NCBI GenBank assembly: GCA_031213475.1
Contig: JARUPZ010000007.1
Coordinates: 8,950,458-9,014,457 of the forward strand
DNA length: 64,000 nt
From: Nereocystis luetkeana
Lineage: Eukaryota; Sar; Phaeophyceae; Laminariales; Laminariaceae
Reading direction: 5' to 3'
Part shown: in pieces, positions 47,938 through 61,497 of the stretch
Numbering within the stretch: the stretch's first letter is position 1
Layout of the letters: every line of letters begins with the position of its first letter
The notes under the pieces: model-generated
Seen by the model: only the letters and a program-made list of their open reading frames with translations
The model's database searches: none
Told to the model about the DNA's origin: nothing
Translations under genes and position numbers: made by a program

Positions 47938-50441
47938 TTAATCAGCGATGTGAGAGTCCGTACTTAAACGACGGTATATTGATTCACAATCACTATCACT
48001 ATATTAGTAGAGAAGACTCATATAGCACAACATAGTTATCACGTTATAATATGGTGTAAATGTTTCGTCCCATCTCGGGAAGCTCGGAAAAGTCCCAAGT
48101 CGTACGTACGCGTAGACCTTCATATCACTGGGGTGTGGCATTCCCGGCCATCATTCCTTTTTCTTTTTTTTTCAAGTGTTCTTTATTTTTTCGAAATTTT
48201 CGAGTCGAGACAATAGCAGGCGGGCATTATGCTCCGTTCAGTTCAGCCTGGCGGTAAAAACTCAACCCAATCCGTATGTTTTACGCACCAAAAAAAAATC
48301 CTTCATTGTTATATCATCAGAGGAGCGACCCCGCTGAACGAGTCTCACAGGCACACACTCACACTCCCACCACCATGATCGATCACGGGTGAGATATAAC
48401 CCAACACCACACAAACCACCCCACACAAGACGGGGAAAAAAAATATCTCACTTGTGTAACAGGAGTGTCTGAATCGCCTCCCTCGTACGCCACAGGCACA
48501 CGCCACAGACACACAAGCAAATAAACGTCGGAATTGCCACCTGCTGCAAACACGCTAAAAGAGTAAACATCTCATTGACGTACACTTGACGGCTACTTCC
48601 TACGACCCCGCTTGCAAAAAAGCTAGACTCCCCTTTCCTATAGTGGCCATCCGCGAGGAGCTACGTAAATCCGGGTGTGTGTGTATATCTGTCTCAATTC
48701 GGCGCGGCGCGGCAGCGAAGACGTCCGCCACCCGTAACCACCGTAACCAACTCGGAAATATCGAAACCATCCCATCCAATCCAGTCATCCACGTCGCGAA
48801 AGTAAACCTAGTGTTGGTAGGTATAGTATACACACGACGCAAAACCACGACAGTAGAGACCACATCCACCTGCCTGGATGTAATTTAAGTATAGACAACG
48901 GCTGGGGGGTGGGGGTAGTGCTGGTGGGGGACCACCTGAAACGCGGAAAGAGAGCGCTAGCCACCACCCCTAGATGGGTCAAAACGTGCGGGCGTGCGTC
49001 TTAGGTTTTCGCTAAAAAACGGGTACGCCGGTCATCCTGAGCTAAAAAGAGACACAAGACAACTAACTCCCTTTCCCCCGTTTCCCCATTTGGGGTCGCC
49101 ACAATCCGATCCAACACTTTTTGACCCTGTTGGTATTCCTTCGGACCTCTCACCACGACTTTGACTTGAACGTGCCCCCCGCCCACGACTGCTCGCGCCA
49201 GGGAACCATGGACGCCTTACTCGGGGGGAAGCCGTCTTACTCGTATTTCACGACGTCGGAGAAAGACATGACAAGAGTGCAAGCAGGCGATAGCCACCTA
49301 CTCCCCCGCATTTCAACAAGAGGTGATAAGATTCGACACCTCCCTATGCCTTGCCATATTTGCGACAAATTACACCACTACTCAGTAGGCCTCCTTCGTT
49401 CCCCTCCCCCTACACACAACCGTTCAAGGCGTCGTCGCCGTCCAAACCGTGCTCCAAAAATAAAAGAAACAAAACAGAGACGAAAAAATAACGACCAAGA
49501 AACGATTCAGGGGACAACCTCTTTTTCGATCCTTGCTATAGCCCGAGAGACCAAAGAGAGAAGAAACGCTTCGGTCGCGAAAAACCTTTTTTCGTTTGCG
49601 CCCTGGGAGCGGATCACAAAATCATAGCTTTCGGGGTTTTCTTCGATTAATAAAATCACGCAGCGAAATCGCAAGCGGAGTCGCGTCAGGTGAACATAAT
49701 TTGGCAAGCAGCATTCGGGGAGCGTGCTCGAGAGCGTAGCAACGCGGCTCGGCTCGGCGCAACATACAACAAAACAAAAAATATACACAAGGGTAAACAA
49801 CACGCTCCTCTGCCCAATGTTGCCGGTACCTATACATATGTATGTCCTAGGCAAAGCGTAAGAAAGCAATGAGAGAGAAGAAAAAAAAAGTACTCGTTTA
49901 CACGTTGTGGACGCGGCGCTACAAAAAACGGTTGACACAGACCGTATCCCAGCTCCTACTTGTAGTAGTTCACTTATGTCAGACGTCAGCTGGACCGACC
50001 GACCGACAACGGGCCGAGAAAGACATCGTTACGTTAGGCGTCACAAAACATTCCTCCGCGTGAAAGTACAAGGAGACAACAAAAAAAGCCAACGACAACG
50101 AAGAAGCGGCTATATAGCTGCTGCCCTGCGCACGGAGTTTGTTGCGTCCAGTCCAGTTCAGTCAATCTCGCTCGGCCAGAGAAGGCCCACTCTTCCCTCC
50201 TTCCTTCCTGACGGACGCCCGATAGTATATTATGTCCCTCAACTTCAATGACAGGAACACCCCCCCCCCCCCCCCCTTTTTCAAACCCCCCAGAATAACC
50301 ACACGGTTCACGATAGAAACGACATTTTCTCCCTTCCACTTTTGTCACCCGTCACAACATCATAGGCCCGGCCTATCACCTTTCCATGGCGAGAAAAAAC
50401 AAAACCAAACGATACAAGAAAAGAGTACATGGCTTTTAGAT

Positions 50442-53400
50442 CTAAATCTGCCTGAGAAGGATCCCCTCCGCCCCTACTCCCGGCGAAAACGAAAACGCCA
50501 TGCCGGTCTTGTAGCCGGTCTTCCCCTCTGCGAGAGCGGCGTTGTGGCGCTTGAATACCCTGTAACAAGAAGGAGGCGGCAGACAGGCAGGCGACGTACC
50601 ATCACACGGGAGGGAAGAGGTATAAATAAAAAAACAATCGTCAAAACGAAAAAAAAAACAAAAAAACTCCCAACTCGAAAAACGTTCGTTTTCTATTTTG
50701 GTGAGATAATTCGAGCATAATATGCCTGGCATGAAGAATGAAGCTCGTCACCCTTGGCCAGACAATTTCGTCAACCCTTGCTTCGCAGCCCTGCACTCTC
50801 CGCCGCAAACCTCCCCGAACCGTGCCCTACCCCTCTGCTCCCTGTGCCCCCCCCCCTCGCTCCATACATCGTTTCCACTTCCCAGTTGGTGAAACTGTCG
50901 TCAGGCTCGGGCCCCACTTCAAAGATAAAAAGGGGTAGCCTCGAAGAAGTCAGGCTCGGGCCCCACTTCAAAGATAAAAAGGGGTAGCCTCGAAGAAGGG
51001 AACTTAAGGTATCGCGTTTCTTGGTTCGGAGTTATTTACGCAAAAGAGAGATCTCACCTGGAAAGTACGAACATGACCGAAGGCGAGAGCATGTTTCCGT
51101 ACTCGGCAAGCACCGCCCACGAGTCCGCCGTCTGCTCCTCCGTGAGCCCGAGCCCGTTCTGGGCCTCCTCGATAATGCGTCGTCCCCCGGGGTGGACGCA
51201 CCAGAAGTCAACTTATAACCAGGGAGAAAAAAAAATGACGGGACGAGTAGGAGCAGCACCGGAGGGATGACCAGCATTAACGCGCAAACTTCAACGAATA
51301 AACGGCCGGCCCTGAAAACCATGTGACACGTTTGTATTCCCCCATTTTCTTGACGACAGACACAAGCGTGAGCACTGTTGATAATGGCATTCATAATACA
51401 AAAAGGGTTCCGACTATCAACGGATAGGGGCCCTTGAACCCACCGGCGAAAAAACCCTTAAGGCCCTGGGCCTACAAAACTGAACAAAGCCCCCCCCCCC
51501 CCCCCCCCCGCGCACACATGTGCCTACCTTCGAGTATGTACCGACAACGAAAAATACACAAAAACAAGGCTTTTCCCTTCTTACACTCGCGGCCAAGCCG
51601 TCGCCCTTCTCGAAAAACCCATGATCAAAACAACGCCAACCTAACGAATCACCGCTAGAGGGGTGCCGACGAAATCACCCCTAAAACAGGGGGAAAAAAA
51701 CCGCCTCCAAACGGAGGGGCAAAAAACCGCCTCCAAAGGGGGTTTCCACTCAGCGCACAAAATAAGACTCACTGTCGTCGCGGACTAGCTTGTGCTTCTT
51801 GAGGAAGCCGTCCGCGAAGAAGGCGATGTTCTTGGCGATGTACTGCGGCAAAAACTTGGAGAGGGTGCACGTGATGCCGTTGGGCTTGATGGCGAGGGTG
51901 ATCCCGTCCTCGGTCCCCTCCATTAGCCACGCGTGGTTGTCGACGATGGCGAGGGTTCCCTGCCAGAAAAAAAATAGTGGTTGTGTTGCACGGATTAGAG
52001 GTGGGGAGCTCGTCAACAATCGGCCGACCAGGAGCGAGTTACAACAGAGTGTGGGATGACGAGGGAGTTCGCATTGTATCTATTAGACGTCACACCTAGA
52101 ACAGTAAATATAAATAGAAAGCCTTTTTTTTCACCTTTTGCAACAGCTGAAATAAAATATCTCAACCATCCGACTTCTCGGCAAAAAAAAAAGAGACAAG
52201 ACGCAACAACGGAGCTTGTGCCATCACGACACGGAAGAAAGCAGAAGCCACTGCTTCGTACTTGTCTATATACCGCTGGAATCGCCTGAAACCGCCAAAA
52301 AACATTTCCGACACGAAAAACAAGTTCGAGAAAAGAGCGAGGGAGAAGGAACACCCGTAATTTAAAACGTCACTCCAACACGGCATCATGAAAAAAAGAA
52401 ATGACAAGGGACCATGGCTTACCTTGGGGCACTCGGACTTGCGAGCTCCCTTCATGACAGCCGCCGCGCACCCGTCGGCGAAGATGGCGTGCAAGATAGC
52501 GTCGTTGATGTTGTCATCAAACGTCGTGTGTACCGAGGACAGCTCGACGCAGATCATCAACGCGTACTTTCCGGGGTTCGCCTGGAGCAAGCAAGCAGGC
52601 AGAATGAGAGAGAGACACCGCCCGAGGAGACAAGATGACATGAAAAGAGATCAGATTTTCAAGTTAAATACGACAAAATAGGTTTTCTCCCCGCGAATAC
52701 TTTATATAGCCCGTTTGTGACCCCAACGAAAACCAGGCAGGCGCCTCTACTCCCTGGGTGTTGACCCCCCAAAACGAAAGGACAACGCTATAATAGCTGC
52801 CATCTACTGCCCATATATACGCTTCCAACTACTTGACCACTTTAGAACTCCAGTCCCGTTTTGGGGACAAGGCAGTCAAATTCCAAGTAATTTGTCCCCA
52901 ATTGTCCCCAAAACGAGACTGCAGTCCTAAAAGGGGTAACAGCAGTGGACGAGGACACCGTTTAGTCATCACTCAGTGCTTGGTGTCAGGTCCTGGGACC
53001 AAATCGTACACGAATATCCAGCACGAACCAGATGTATGCCGATGGGGGAGAAAAAAACGGTGTTTACGTCAAGTAAGACACATACTGTAGTTGACAGGCA
53101 AAAATGTTTTTTCTTGTTGTATGTTCCAAAGTTGATAGGTGACCGGCAAAAACGTGCCCAGCAGAATCAACAGTCCTCTCTTTACGAAGAGGTGTGTGCG
53201 TGTGTGGTGGCGTGGCATCGGCAAACATCAATAATTGTGTTTCATGAGCCAGCTGTTCAACGGGGCTGCCTTTAAAAGACGCAATGGTTGGAAGCGATAG
53301 AGGGAGTAATATTGGAAGACCTGCACGGGGCATCGGCATGAAATAAAGCGCGCACACAGTTCACTACGTACTTCAACTGACCCGACAGCAGTCCACACGC

Positions 53401-56400
53401 AGTAACCAACACCAGCGACACACGCCACCCGCCCACTCAGTTCAGCAGGAACACTCGGCCCTACTGCTGACTCCAAGCTATACCTGGTACATCGTAATAG
53501 AAGTCCACAAAATCGCAAGAGAGGGCCGAAAATAGATCTCGAACAAGTAACAACAACAAACAAACAAAAAGACTGCCCTTAATATCAATACTGCTCACCG
53601 TGACGTAGTCGTTGGCGTTACGGAAACCGTTCATGGCCGCGGCGCACCCCATGAATCCGATCAAGGTACGGTCCACCGATCTCGTCAGGCCCAGGTTCTT
53701 GATCAGCTCGCAGTCGAGCCCGGGTCCAAGGAAACCCGTCGAAGAAACGACGACGAGCTTGGAGATGTCGGAGACATCGAGACCCGCCTCCTTGATGGCG
53801 CGCCTGGCAACGTCGGAAACGAGGGGTACTGCCTTTTCCTTGAACTTGTCGAGCCGAGTGTCCACAGGCACCTGCAGACGGCAAGGACGACAGCGAAGGA
53901 GGGAACAAAAAAAAAAAGAGACTCGGTAAATCACGGATGTTGCGGTTTCCATGGTTACATAAATACAAAAAAAAAGAGACTCGGTAAATCACGGATGTTG
54001 CGGTTTCCATGGTTACATAAATACAACAACCCGTCGACTTGGCTTTCGTCGCTTTCGTCGGGAGTTATTAACACGAATGAGGTTTCAGGGAAAAAACCTG
54101 AGTCATGGGGGAAGCACCCGTCTCTGCAAGTCACACAGGCTCGAAGCTCGAGACCCAACCCTTCGGAAGGCAAAAAGCTGCAGTCAGTCCTTTTTCGGAG
54201 ACAAAAATAATTTGATCTCGGTTTCAATTCAATAATTTCGTTGTATTACGGGGGACCATAGTTGACAGGACCAAATACTGTTGGTAAAAATGGTTAACAT
54301 ATACCATGGTAGGTTTTTATGTATACCATAGGTCCTGTTAACTATGACCCCGTAATAGGAAATACAGGACATTATTTACTTTTCGTCTTCGGGCACACGA
54401 CACTAGTTATTTATGGGGGGCCATAGTAAATAATCATTTCGTACTAGGAAATAGAGGTAATTATTTATTTTCCGTCTTCGGGCACACGAAATCGTTTTAA
54501 ATATCAAAATCTTCGAGGAAAGCTGTAATTATTTATTTTCCGGTTTGGAAATGCTATCTTGAGACCAAAACAATTAAATAAATTGATCTCGGTTTCAATT
54601 TGATAATTTAGTACTATTACGGGGGACCATAGTTAACAGGACCAAATACTGTTCCACCCCCCCCCCCCCTCCGCTACGGCTATAGTGCCTTTGCTCCGAT
54701 CGCGTCTAAATTGCGCCCTACCCTCTTCCCTGCTATAGGCGCTCCCAGCAGCTACGACTTCCTTCTTCCGGTTTAAAAAAATGAACAATTCATCCAACAT
54801 GGTGGGATTTGAATTGAGCTCGAGGACTCAACTTGTATTTCACATATCAAAATCAGCATTCGAGGGCCGAGGGCATAAAATCACTATTAATATTAATACT
54901 ACGGGCGACCGACCACTGCTGTGTGATGTACCAGGTATACCAGGAATAAAAAGCGCAACGTATTTATTGGAAACGAGACGAAAAACGAATCTGCCAACTT
55001 TCACCCTGCACTCCCCTCCCTCGTCCACACCGAACATATCAGGCACATCATACGAATGTTGTTTCTTGTTCCGTTGGCACCGCTACAGCTGCCGTGTCGC
55101 CGAATCAGACCGCCGAAACTGACAGCTGACCGGCATGTACCTCGCGCTGACACCTTGTGACCCTCACATAAATTTCCAAACCCGCTGCATTTATTTCTCC
55201 CTTCCTTGTAGTCCACTATTCGTATGCTCAAGTGCTTTACCCAGAAATTACGCTAGTACAAGCGGTAGGAAGCATGGATGCCCTCGCTCGCGACTTACGA
55301 AGGTTGGAGTTGTAACACTCCTCGTTTCTTACTCGTCTCGTACACACAGTGGCCCTCGAAAACATAAGACTCCGGCGAATGCCCACCCCAACAAAGCGGT
55401 GAGAGTGAAGAGGAAACGGGTTGAGAAGCGATGGCGGGCGTTAAACCCTTTAGAACCGCAGTCCCGTTTTGGGGGCAATCCACTCTAATTTCAAGTACTT
55501 TGTCCCCAAATCGGGACTACGGTTCTAAAGGGGTCAAGTTAAGCAGCTATTTGTTTTTCCTGCTCGTATTTCGAGAGAGCCGGGGAACCAAGTGCCGTCA
55601 ACGCGTGCTCAAATAATCCTACTGCTGTATTAATAGCAGCACGAACCAAAAACATTGTTAGCCCGTTTGTCTCAACGATACAGTGAACAACCGGGAAAAA
55701 ACACGGGATACCTCATGTGTGTGCACTATTAATAACTACCTGGTACAAACGATCACAACTTCCACTGCCTCACCATGTTTCGTCAACCACCAGCAGCCAA
55801 GTCGAGCACTGAACACACCCCTTGGCACTGACGCGAACCCACTCCAAAAAGGTCACGGCACGACAAACGACGGGGCTTACCCGATACCACGAGTATACAT
55901 GACTAAATGATGAAAATCTACGATCACCATAACCCACGATAACAGATGCTCCAGTCACGGACAGTCAAGTCAGGCTTCAGGATAACTGCAGCATGCTCGG
56001 CACCCAAGACCAACCAAGCACCCACCTACCTCGTAGCTGCCGTCAGCCGGGAAGAACATCGGGTCGCCCGCCGCAGCCCGCGACGGCGTGAAGTCGGGGA
56101 TCGCGAAGTAACGGCTGCCGATTCGCGAGTTGCCGTAGATGCGCTCCAGCACGGGCTTGATAGAGGGCAGCCCAGGGCACTTGGACGCCACGGCTAGCGC
56201 CTCAGCCTGCGTGCAGCGGTACTGAGGGTTGCCGATGGCCATGCCCGCGATGATGGGGTAGACCGTCTGCTCATCCTTAGACTTTTGCAGGGACCGGAGC
56301 ACTTCATGTTTCCATGGCATTTATCAGCAGGTGCCGTCATTTTTCCATCAAGCCATCATGATCCCCGGGGTTGGGCAGTGTGGTGCAGCGTTGTAATAGG

Positions 56401-59400
56401 CAAACGAGACGAAGAACAAGGAGAGGGTAAGCGGGGGGGGTGGGGACGAGAAACGGGAGACCATTAATTGACGTCCATGAAAAAAAAAAAAAAGTGAGTT
56501 ATGTTTCTGACGTTTCATTCAGTCGGTGCATCGGTGAACGACCACCACCGCCGTGACCGGACAACCTGGCTTGCATTCTTGCCGTCAAATCGCCTGTCGA
56601 AGAAATAAACCGTTGATTTACTGCCGAAACATGCTTGCTGTCATCAAAACAGAAACTTTCATCCTACCTGGTATTATTTATTAGTCCAATGAAAAACGTT
56701 CAACACAAGGCACCATAACAGCGAAAGAGTGCGACGACAAACCAAAACACGCTTTTTTACAGGCAGTATTACGGAGTAGGTTTAGCAGGTTGGGAGAAGG
56801 GATCTTCAGGGTATGTTTTTTACTTGAAAAATGTGTAGCGTGGTCTGCACTTCGGAATCGTCGTCCGCAACTGAGAAATTTCCTGGTTCGATGCAAACTC
56901 GGCGCAGCCGCGTTTATGGCGAGTTTTGGCTGCGGTTTGGGGTCAGGGTTAGAGTCAGGGGTGGGGTTGGGTCTTTGCCCGTATCCTGATCCCAACAGGA
57001 ACCAAAACACCCGAACAGCCTACCAACCTAAAGATCCCTTCTCCCAGATTGTTAAAGGTCCTCGTATTACGGCGGTGGATCCATAGTTGTCATCAGTTTC
57101 ACTTTCCAGCCTTTGACCCGTAGGATTTTTTTTTTTACCCTCGACGACCTTCTGGACAAGCCGTGGTCACAGGTGTCAACCCTTTTCCCCCCCCGGTACA
57201 TGCCTTTATTTTTTGTGGCGCATAGGGTTCTGCATTCCCACTCTGTTCGTCGATTTTCATCGAATGTAGCTAACTCACGCTCTCGCGCTTTCCGCTAGTC
57301 AATTTCTTTCATGCACGAAAAAGCCCGAGCATGTACTCGGGGGGACTTTAAACCACGAATTTGATGTTGATAGGCACGCGGACCACCTACCAAGCCGCCG
57401 GGTTGGTATACATAAAAACCTACATATTTCACCATTTTTTACAACGATATTTGGTCCTATCAACTATGGTCCCCCGCAATAGTATGGCGTGTTGAGGCAA
57501 TACATAACGAGCAGGCATGCACTTGTGCGCACGCCGTCACATCTTCACATGTGCAACCGAAGCTGGGAGTGACCACCTACAGCCGTCGAACGAGTACACC
57601 GTCGTACGTATCCAAGAAAGTCCTCGGGCGGGGGCAACGCAACGCTGGGGAGCATCACCTCTCAATTGTTGAATAAAAAAACCGACGACGACAACGTATG
57701 GCACCCAAAAAACCGACGACAACAACGTGTGTTGCCCAGTTGCCCAAACCTGTGCAGCAGCAGTGTTTTGAAGTATCTAATACCTGATACAACAGGACGT
57801 TGGCCACGTACACGGAACCATTTTAGGATAGACAGCCCGATATATAGACCGAACACACGGCTGTTCGGCACATTTACGTACGTACGTACACGCATTCATC
57901 TAACGTTGGTTGATGGGACGGTAGTCATGCTGCAAGGAAACACAGCAAAGCGCGTACGACGTACGAACTCCTGGTCTCTGAATAGAAGGGCAATTTTGAT
58001 ATTGAAATTCAATACAAAAGGTCCTTGTACATCTCAATATCAGTAGAGAGAGCATTAGGTACACCTATCGTGTACGTACCTGGTACACATGTACGTACAA
58101 CAGCAGTCAGTATGTAGCAAGTATGTATCGATCGTGTACCAGAGGGAGCGAGAACTACCGAAAAAAGCAAAATTGCTATCTTCAACTGGGGAAATTCAGG
58201 TCAATTTGAAGGGATTCAAAGATACGAGAATGAAAATGGAGACCACTGCTTGCTTTCGTCACGCCATTCCTAGACTTTCACCGTATGTACTCGTCAATAC
58301 ATGTATCACCCACCACACAGCACGTATACAGCCTACATCCACGTGTACATCCGATACGTGCGACGAAACGACCATCACGAACAGCAACAGGGGCGGGGGG
58401 ACTGACGAGGCACATGCGACGAGAGGCTGCCAGTTGTCGACTGCTGTCCCGACTCCTCCCCGTGTGGGAGCTGTGAATCGAAAGAATGAAAAAAATGGCA
58501 AGAAATTCGAGGGAGATAACCCGGCCTTGCGTTTGGCCGCCAATTCCGGTAGAAAATTCCGATGTACCAGGGCACGTCAAAATAAATAAATGAATCATAC
58601 CGAGCATTGCGTATGTGTGTGGAAAAAAAAAAAAACGAAAACAAATATCGAGGTGTCTCTTGCGTCTCGAGTCCCACGTCTGCCGGCGCAGCTCCCCTTC
58701 TTGTAATAGCTGTAGTACTGCTGCTGCTGTGTGTCACACTGGTATGCAAACAAATCGCGAACTACGACAGCAGAATCATAGGTGCAAGACAGCGCTGAGC
58801 ATATCTCATGCTGCATGTAGGTGGATGTGTATGTTTGTGCACGCGTGGAATGTACCCGGCCGGGCGGTTGGTTCCCCTGCGGAGATTTTTACTTGGGGGG
58901 GGATTTACAAGACTTTTTGGATCATATATTTCTCCCCCAGGATTTGCATGGTTCATGATGCGTGTGAAATGGCACGAGGCCAGAATCAGGCAGACACCAC
59001 ACATGGTGGTACCGACACGAGCAGCAGGGGCAGCTTCGACCGCGACCCTTACACGAGGTATACGCTCTCCGGAGCACGCGTCTCTACACCCACTGGCCAT
59101 GCTACGTTGCTGGGGTGGGCAGTCGTTGCACCTCGAGGGCGGTGCTGCGGCTCGACTGATTGGTTCCATCCAGTCAGAAGTCCGCTCAATCCAGTTTCAG
59201 AACGAGCCGTAAAAATCCAATACAGCGACGGTTTACTCCTCCCGATAGGTAAGCTGTGACACAAGACATGCGGAACTCGAGCGAGACCTAAACAACCGTA
59301 ACGTGAGGGTGGAGGGATGCGTCGGGGCCGAATGCGCAAGCTTCTCGCGACGGCTCCTGCCCCGCTGTGCACCAGGCTGCAAGCGAGACTTTGGCCAACG

Positions 59401-59837
59401 AGAGCATGCTGAAAATCTCAAAAACAAGATGTCACGCAAAAACCGTGATCACCACCGTCCGTACGGACGAGACAGGCTCAGGTCATTACACACTGCAGCT
59501 GCCAAAGGAGGGGAATCCTGCGCGCGGACGCACAGCTAGGAAGGGAAACTGGTGCACTAAGGCAGGCAGGCGGGTGTTTCCAAGGTTACGGCTCTACTGC
59601 CGCTCCATCATCTAAGGCTGGCAGTCTCTACCTGCAACACACGTTGCCTGCCTGCAAGCCGTACACTGCTTGCTAGAACTCGGTTGTGCTTTTCCAGTTC
59701 GCAAAATATACCAAAAACAGACTCAACAACAGCAGCAGGTTCGAGTTTGACTTACCGACTAAAAGCGACAGCACCACGCAGGCCAGGGCGATCTGGACCG
59801 AGGGCTCCGCGAGCATAGCTACCACTGGAGAGGACAT
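50442..59837 (-). CDS. Type III polyketide synthase (phloroglucinol synthase-like)
   Basis: Chalcone-synthase-fold enzyme. In brown algae such enzymes condense malonyl-CoA units to phloroglucinol, the monomer of phlorotannins. Seven minus-strand exons with GT-AG borders and matching phases: 59837-59756, 56301-56030, 53871-53599, 52581-52423, 51959-51773, 51211-51058 and 50559-50442 (TAG). They sum to 1245 nt, 414 residues. The catalytic triad is visible: Cys194 in GFMGCAAAMNG, His331 in WCVHPGGRR and Asn364 in EYGNMLSPS. The end GVGAEGILL carries the GxGAEG-type C-terminal signature. Exons 2-7 are certain by family resemblance. Exon 1 (MSSPVVAMLAEPSV then a hydrophobic stretch) was chosen because its donor CGGTAAGTC is strong, it starts with ATG, and its phase 1 fits the acceptor at 56301, giving the usual family length. 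That hydrophobic N-terminus could be a signal peptide or membrane anchor. The protein appears intact, with no frameshift. Confidence 0.94.
52837..52936. mobile_element. piggyBac-like MITE, variant arm
   Basis: In the PKS intron between exons 3 and 4. The flanks have decayed to TTGA and TAAC. Confidence 0.65.
53921..54022 (-). repeat. Tandem duplication of about 54 bp in a PKS intron
   Basis: AAAAGAGACTCGGTAAATCA through ATGGTTACATAAATACAA occurs twice in direct succession, just upstream of the acceptor of the exon starting at 53871. A second direct duplication (50 bp, CAGGCTCGGGCCCCACTTCA) is at 50899-50998 in the last PKS intron. Confidence 0.8.
54246..54354. mobile_element. TA-flanked MITE with CCATGGTA insertion
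   Basis: TA on both flanks. Contains AACATATACCATGGTAGG where reference copies have AAATATATAGG. An incomplete copy follows at 54617-54653, ended by a C run. Confidence 0.75.
55445..55533. mobile_element. piggyBac-like MITE
   Basis: In the PKS intron between exons 2 and 3. Left TTAA intact, right TCAA. Arms carry GAACCGCAGTCCCG and its inverse with one mismatch. Confidence 0.75.
57120..57320 (-). mobile_element. Diverged SINE-related fragment
   Basis: Keeps scattered blocks of the SINE body (GGTCACA, GGTACATGCCTT, TTCGTCGATTTTCATCGAAT) and a flanking T run, but is much more diverged than the other three copies and has no tRNA-like head. Lies in the first intron of the PKS gene. Confidence 0.5.
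59756..59837 (-). other. Candidate first exon of the type III PKS
   Basis: An ATG at 59837-59835 opens 27 codons (MSSPVVAMLAEPSV, then a run of Ala, Val and Leu) and ends at a strong donor in phase 1. Joining it to an acceptor at 56302-56303 (gaag|TG) restores frame through LRSLQKSKDEQ into the conserved PKS core. The acceptor lacks a clear polypyrimidine tract, so an extra short exon or another junction (56281 or 56275) is possible. Transcript data would settle it. Confidence 0.6.
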
Positions 59838-60463
59838 GATGAGGTTCGATGCAGCGTGAGGTGCAATGCCGAGCCCGATCTGTCAGTGGCGAGCCGTAGG
59901 CCGGTGTGGGTGGTGGTGGGAGATGAGAAAGAGGGTGGAGTGATCGACTGAGGGAGGGAGAGGGGTTCGGTGCGCATATCATAAAAAAAAAAAAACAAGA
60001 TGGTCTACGTATATACGTGCAAAAAATATATCGTGCACGATAATTAGGTGGAGTTAGTTATACCGCATATGTGGTTCCAGGATTTCGTTCGGCTTATCGT
60101 GATTCGTGATTCGTGATTGTCAAAATATTTTCTTCCAGCCAATGAGCCGGCTGTATTTCTTTTCGTAAATTGCATTGGTTTTACTACTCGTCACGTACAA
60201 CCTTTTTCTCTCTCACACAGATATTATATATCTGACTATTAAATATCAGTGTCTACTACTGCTGCATATCTACAGATATATCCTAAACGATCTGTCGCTA
60301 TCATGAGACGTTGTGCACGATCTGTACGGCACACAGCGGATACAGGAAACACGTCCGAAATCATGTATAATATGATTACGTGCCCCCCCCCCCCCCGGTA
60401 ATAACGTGAGCGAGCACACAGAGGTCCTATCCTGCAGATCAGAGGTCTCTAACTGCTAATTGA

Positions 60464-60626
60464 AGGCTGAAATCTTCTCGCGATAAAAAATGAAGGCACG
60501 TACCGTAGCGGGAAGGGGGGAGAAGAGCCTGCTATGTTATCCCGGATCTGAGTTACGAGTTGGAAGGAGAGAGAGAAGAAGATGTGCGCAGATAATGAAA
60601 GGGATATGAGCAAAAAAACAAAAACC
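60464..60626 (+). mobile_element. 5'-truncated SINE copy
   Basis: Begins at AAGGCTGAAATCTTCTCGCG and continues through GATCTGAGTTACGAGTTGGA to an A-rich tail (CAAAAAAACAAAAA). The tRNA-like head is missing. It lies 440 bp from a full-length copy in opposite orientation. Confidence 0.8.
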
Positions 60627-61066
60627 TTTTTTTTTTTTACATATATATATCTAGATTATCAGGCGAGTAGTGATCGATGATCTCCGCAAATAAATGACTA
60701 CCACCGCGGTACGAGGTATCAAACAAACAAGGTACCCGTAGGTGTGTGTGTGTTCTTCACATTAAACCGTGGTAGGTGTCTGCAATATTATGGTTGCAGG
60801 GAACCAGAAGAATGCGTCACGAACCAACAGGCACTTGCTCGTACGCGTATTAGATCATCAAGAGCATGAACAGATACATTATTATATTGACATGAAAAGA
60901 CAGAGAGGTAGGTGTGACGCCTGGGGCGAGGTTCGAGTGTGACGAAGTGACGAAGTGACCAATAATGTCGTTAAGTTCAACCATTATATTTCAATAACTT
61001 CGCGTTTGGTGTGTACCCGTGTACCGCCGTGTGTACCGTGCACTACTGTGCACTCTTATTTTAGAC

Positions 61067-61412
61067 TTTTTTTTTTTTTTTTTTTCCATCCCATTCATTA
61101 TCTTCGCGCATCTTCTTCTCTCTCTCCTTCCAACTCGTAACTCAGATCCGGGGTCACATAGCAGGCTCTTCTCCCCCCTTCCCGCTACGGTACGTGCCTT
61201 CATTTCTATCGCGAGAAGATTTCAGCCTTTTCTTCCCTCGTCGACTCGCATCGAATTGTGCCTACCCACGCTGCAAGGCGCTCTCAACAATTGAATCCCT
61301 TTTTTTTTTTTTTTTTTGCAAATAAAGTCAAATTCCGACCCTCCTAGGGCTCGAACCCAGGACTCAAACAAGTAGAATTCGAGGTTAACCACTTGAACCA
61401 CCGGGGCGACCG
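61067..61412 (-). mobile_element. tRNA-derived SINE, full-length copy 2
   Basis: Aligns end to end with the copy at 27.1 kb: same head (GTTCAAGTGGTTAACC), same B box, body differing by few substitutions, A-rich tail at 61085-61067 and a 17-nt internal A run at about 61300-61316. Confidence 0.85.
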
Positions 61413-61425
61413 GTCCCCCAGACTT

Positions 61426-61497
61426 GGACACTGGTTGTGCTGGATGTCGACGGGTAGAAAGAACGGTTTAATGTGAAGAACACACACACACACACAC
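61426..61497 (+). mobile_element. Very short LINE 3' fragment with CA tail
   Basis: Only the last 50 bp (ACACTGGTTGTGCTGGATGT through GTGAAGAAC) plus a CA dinucleotide run. It is directly adjacent to the 5' end of a SINE copy ending at 61412. A still shorter inverted match (TTCTTCACATTAAACCG) lies at 60750-60766 beside a GT run. Confidence 0.75.

Larger units (their letters stand above)
43150..50441. other. Intergenic repeat-rich stretch between methyltransferase and PKS genes
   Basis: The two genes converge here. Contents: poly-G tracts with dispersed-repeat fragments (43150-43345), CT-rich and CAG/GGT microsatellites (43680-44545), loosely repeated GGAGCTnnnTACTTGGAATT text (45180-45745), a duplicated GATACTGGAACAAGGGGTGT block (46108-46240), and MITE clusters at 44.8 and 45.6-47.9 kb. 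No gene recognised between 47.9 and 50.4 kb. Confidence 0.5.
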
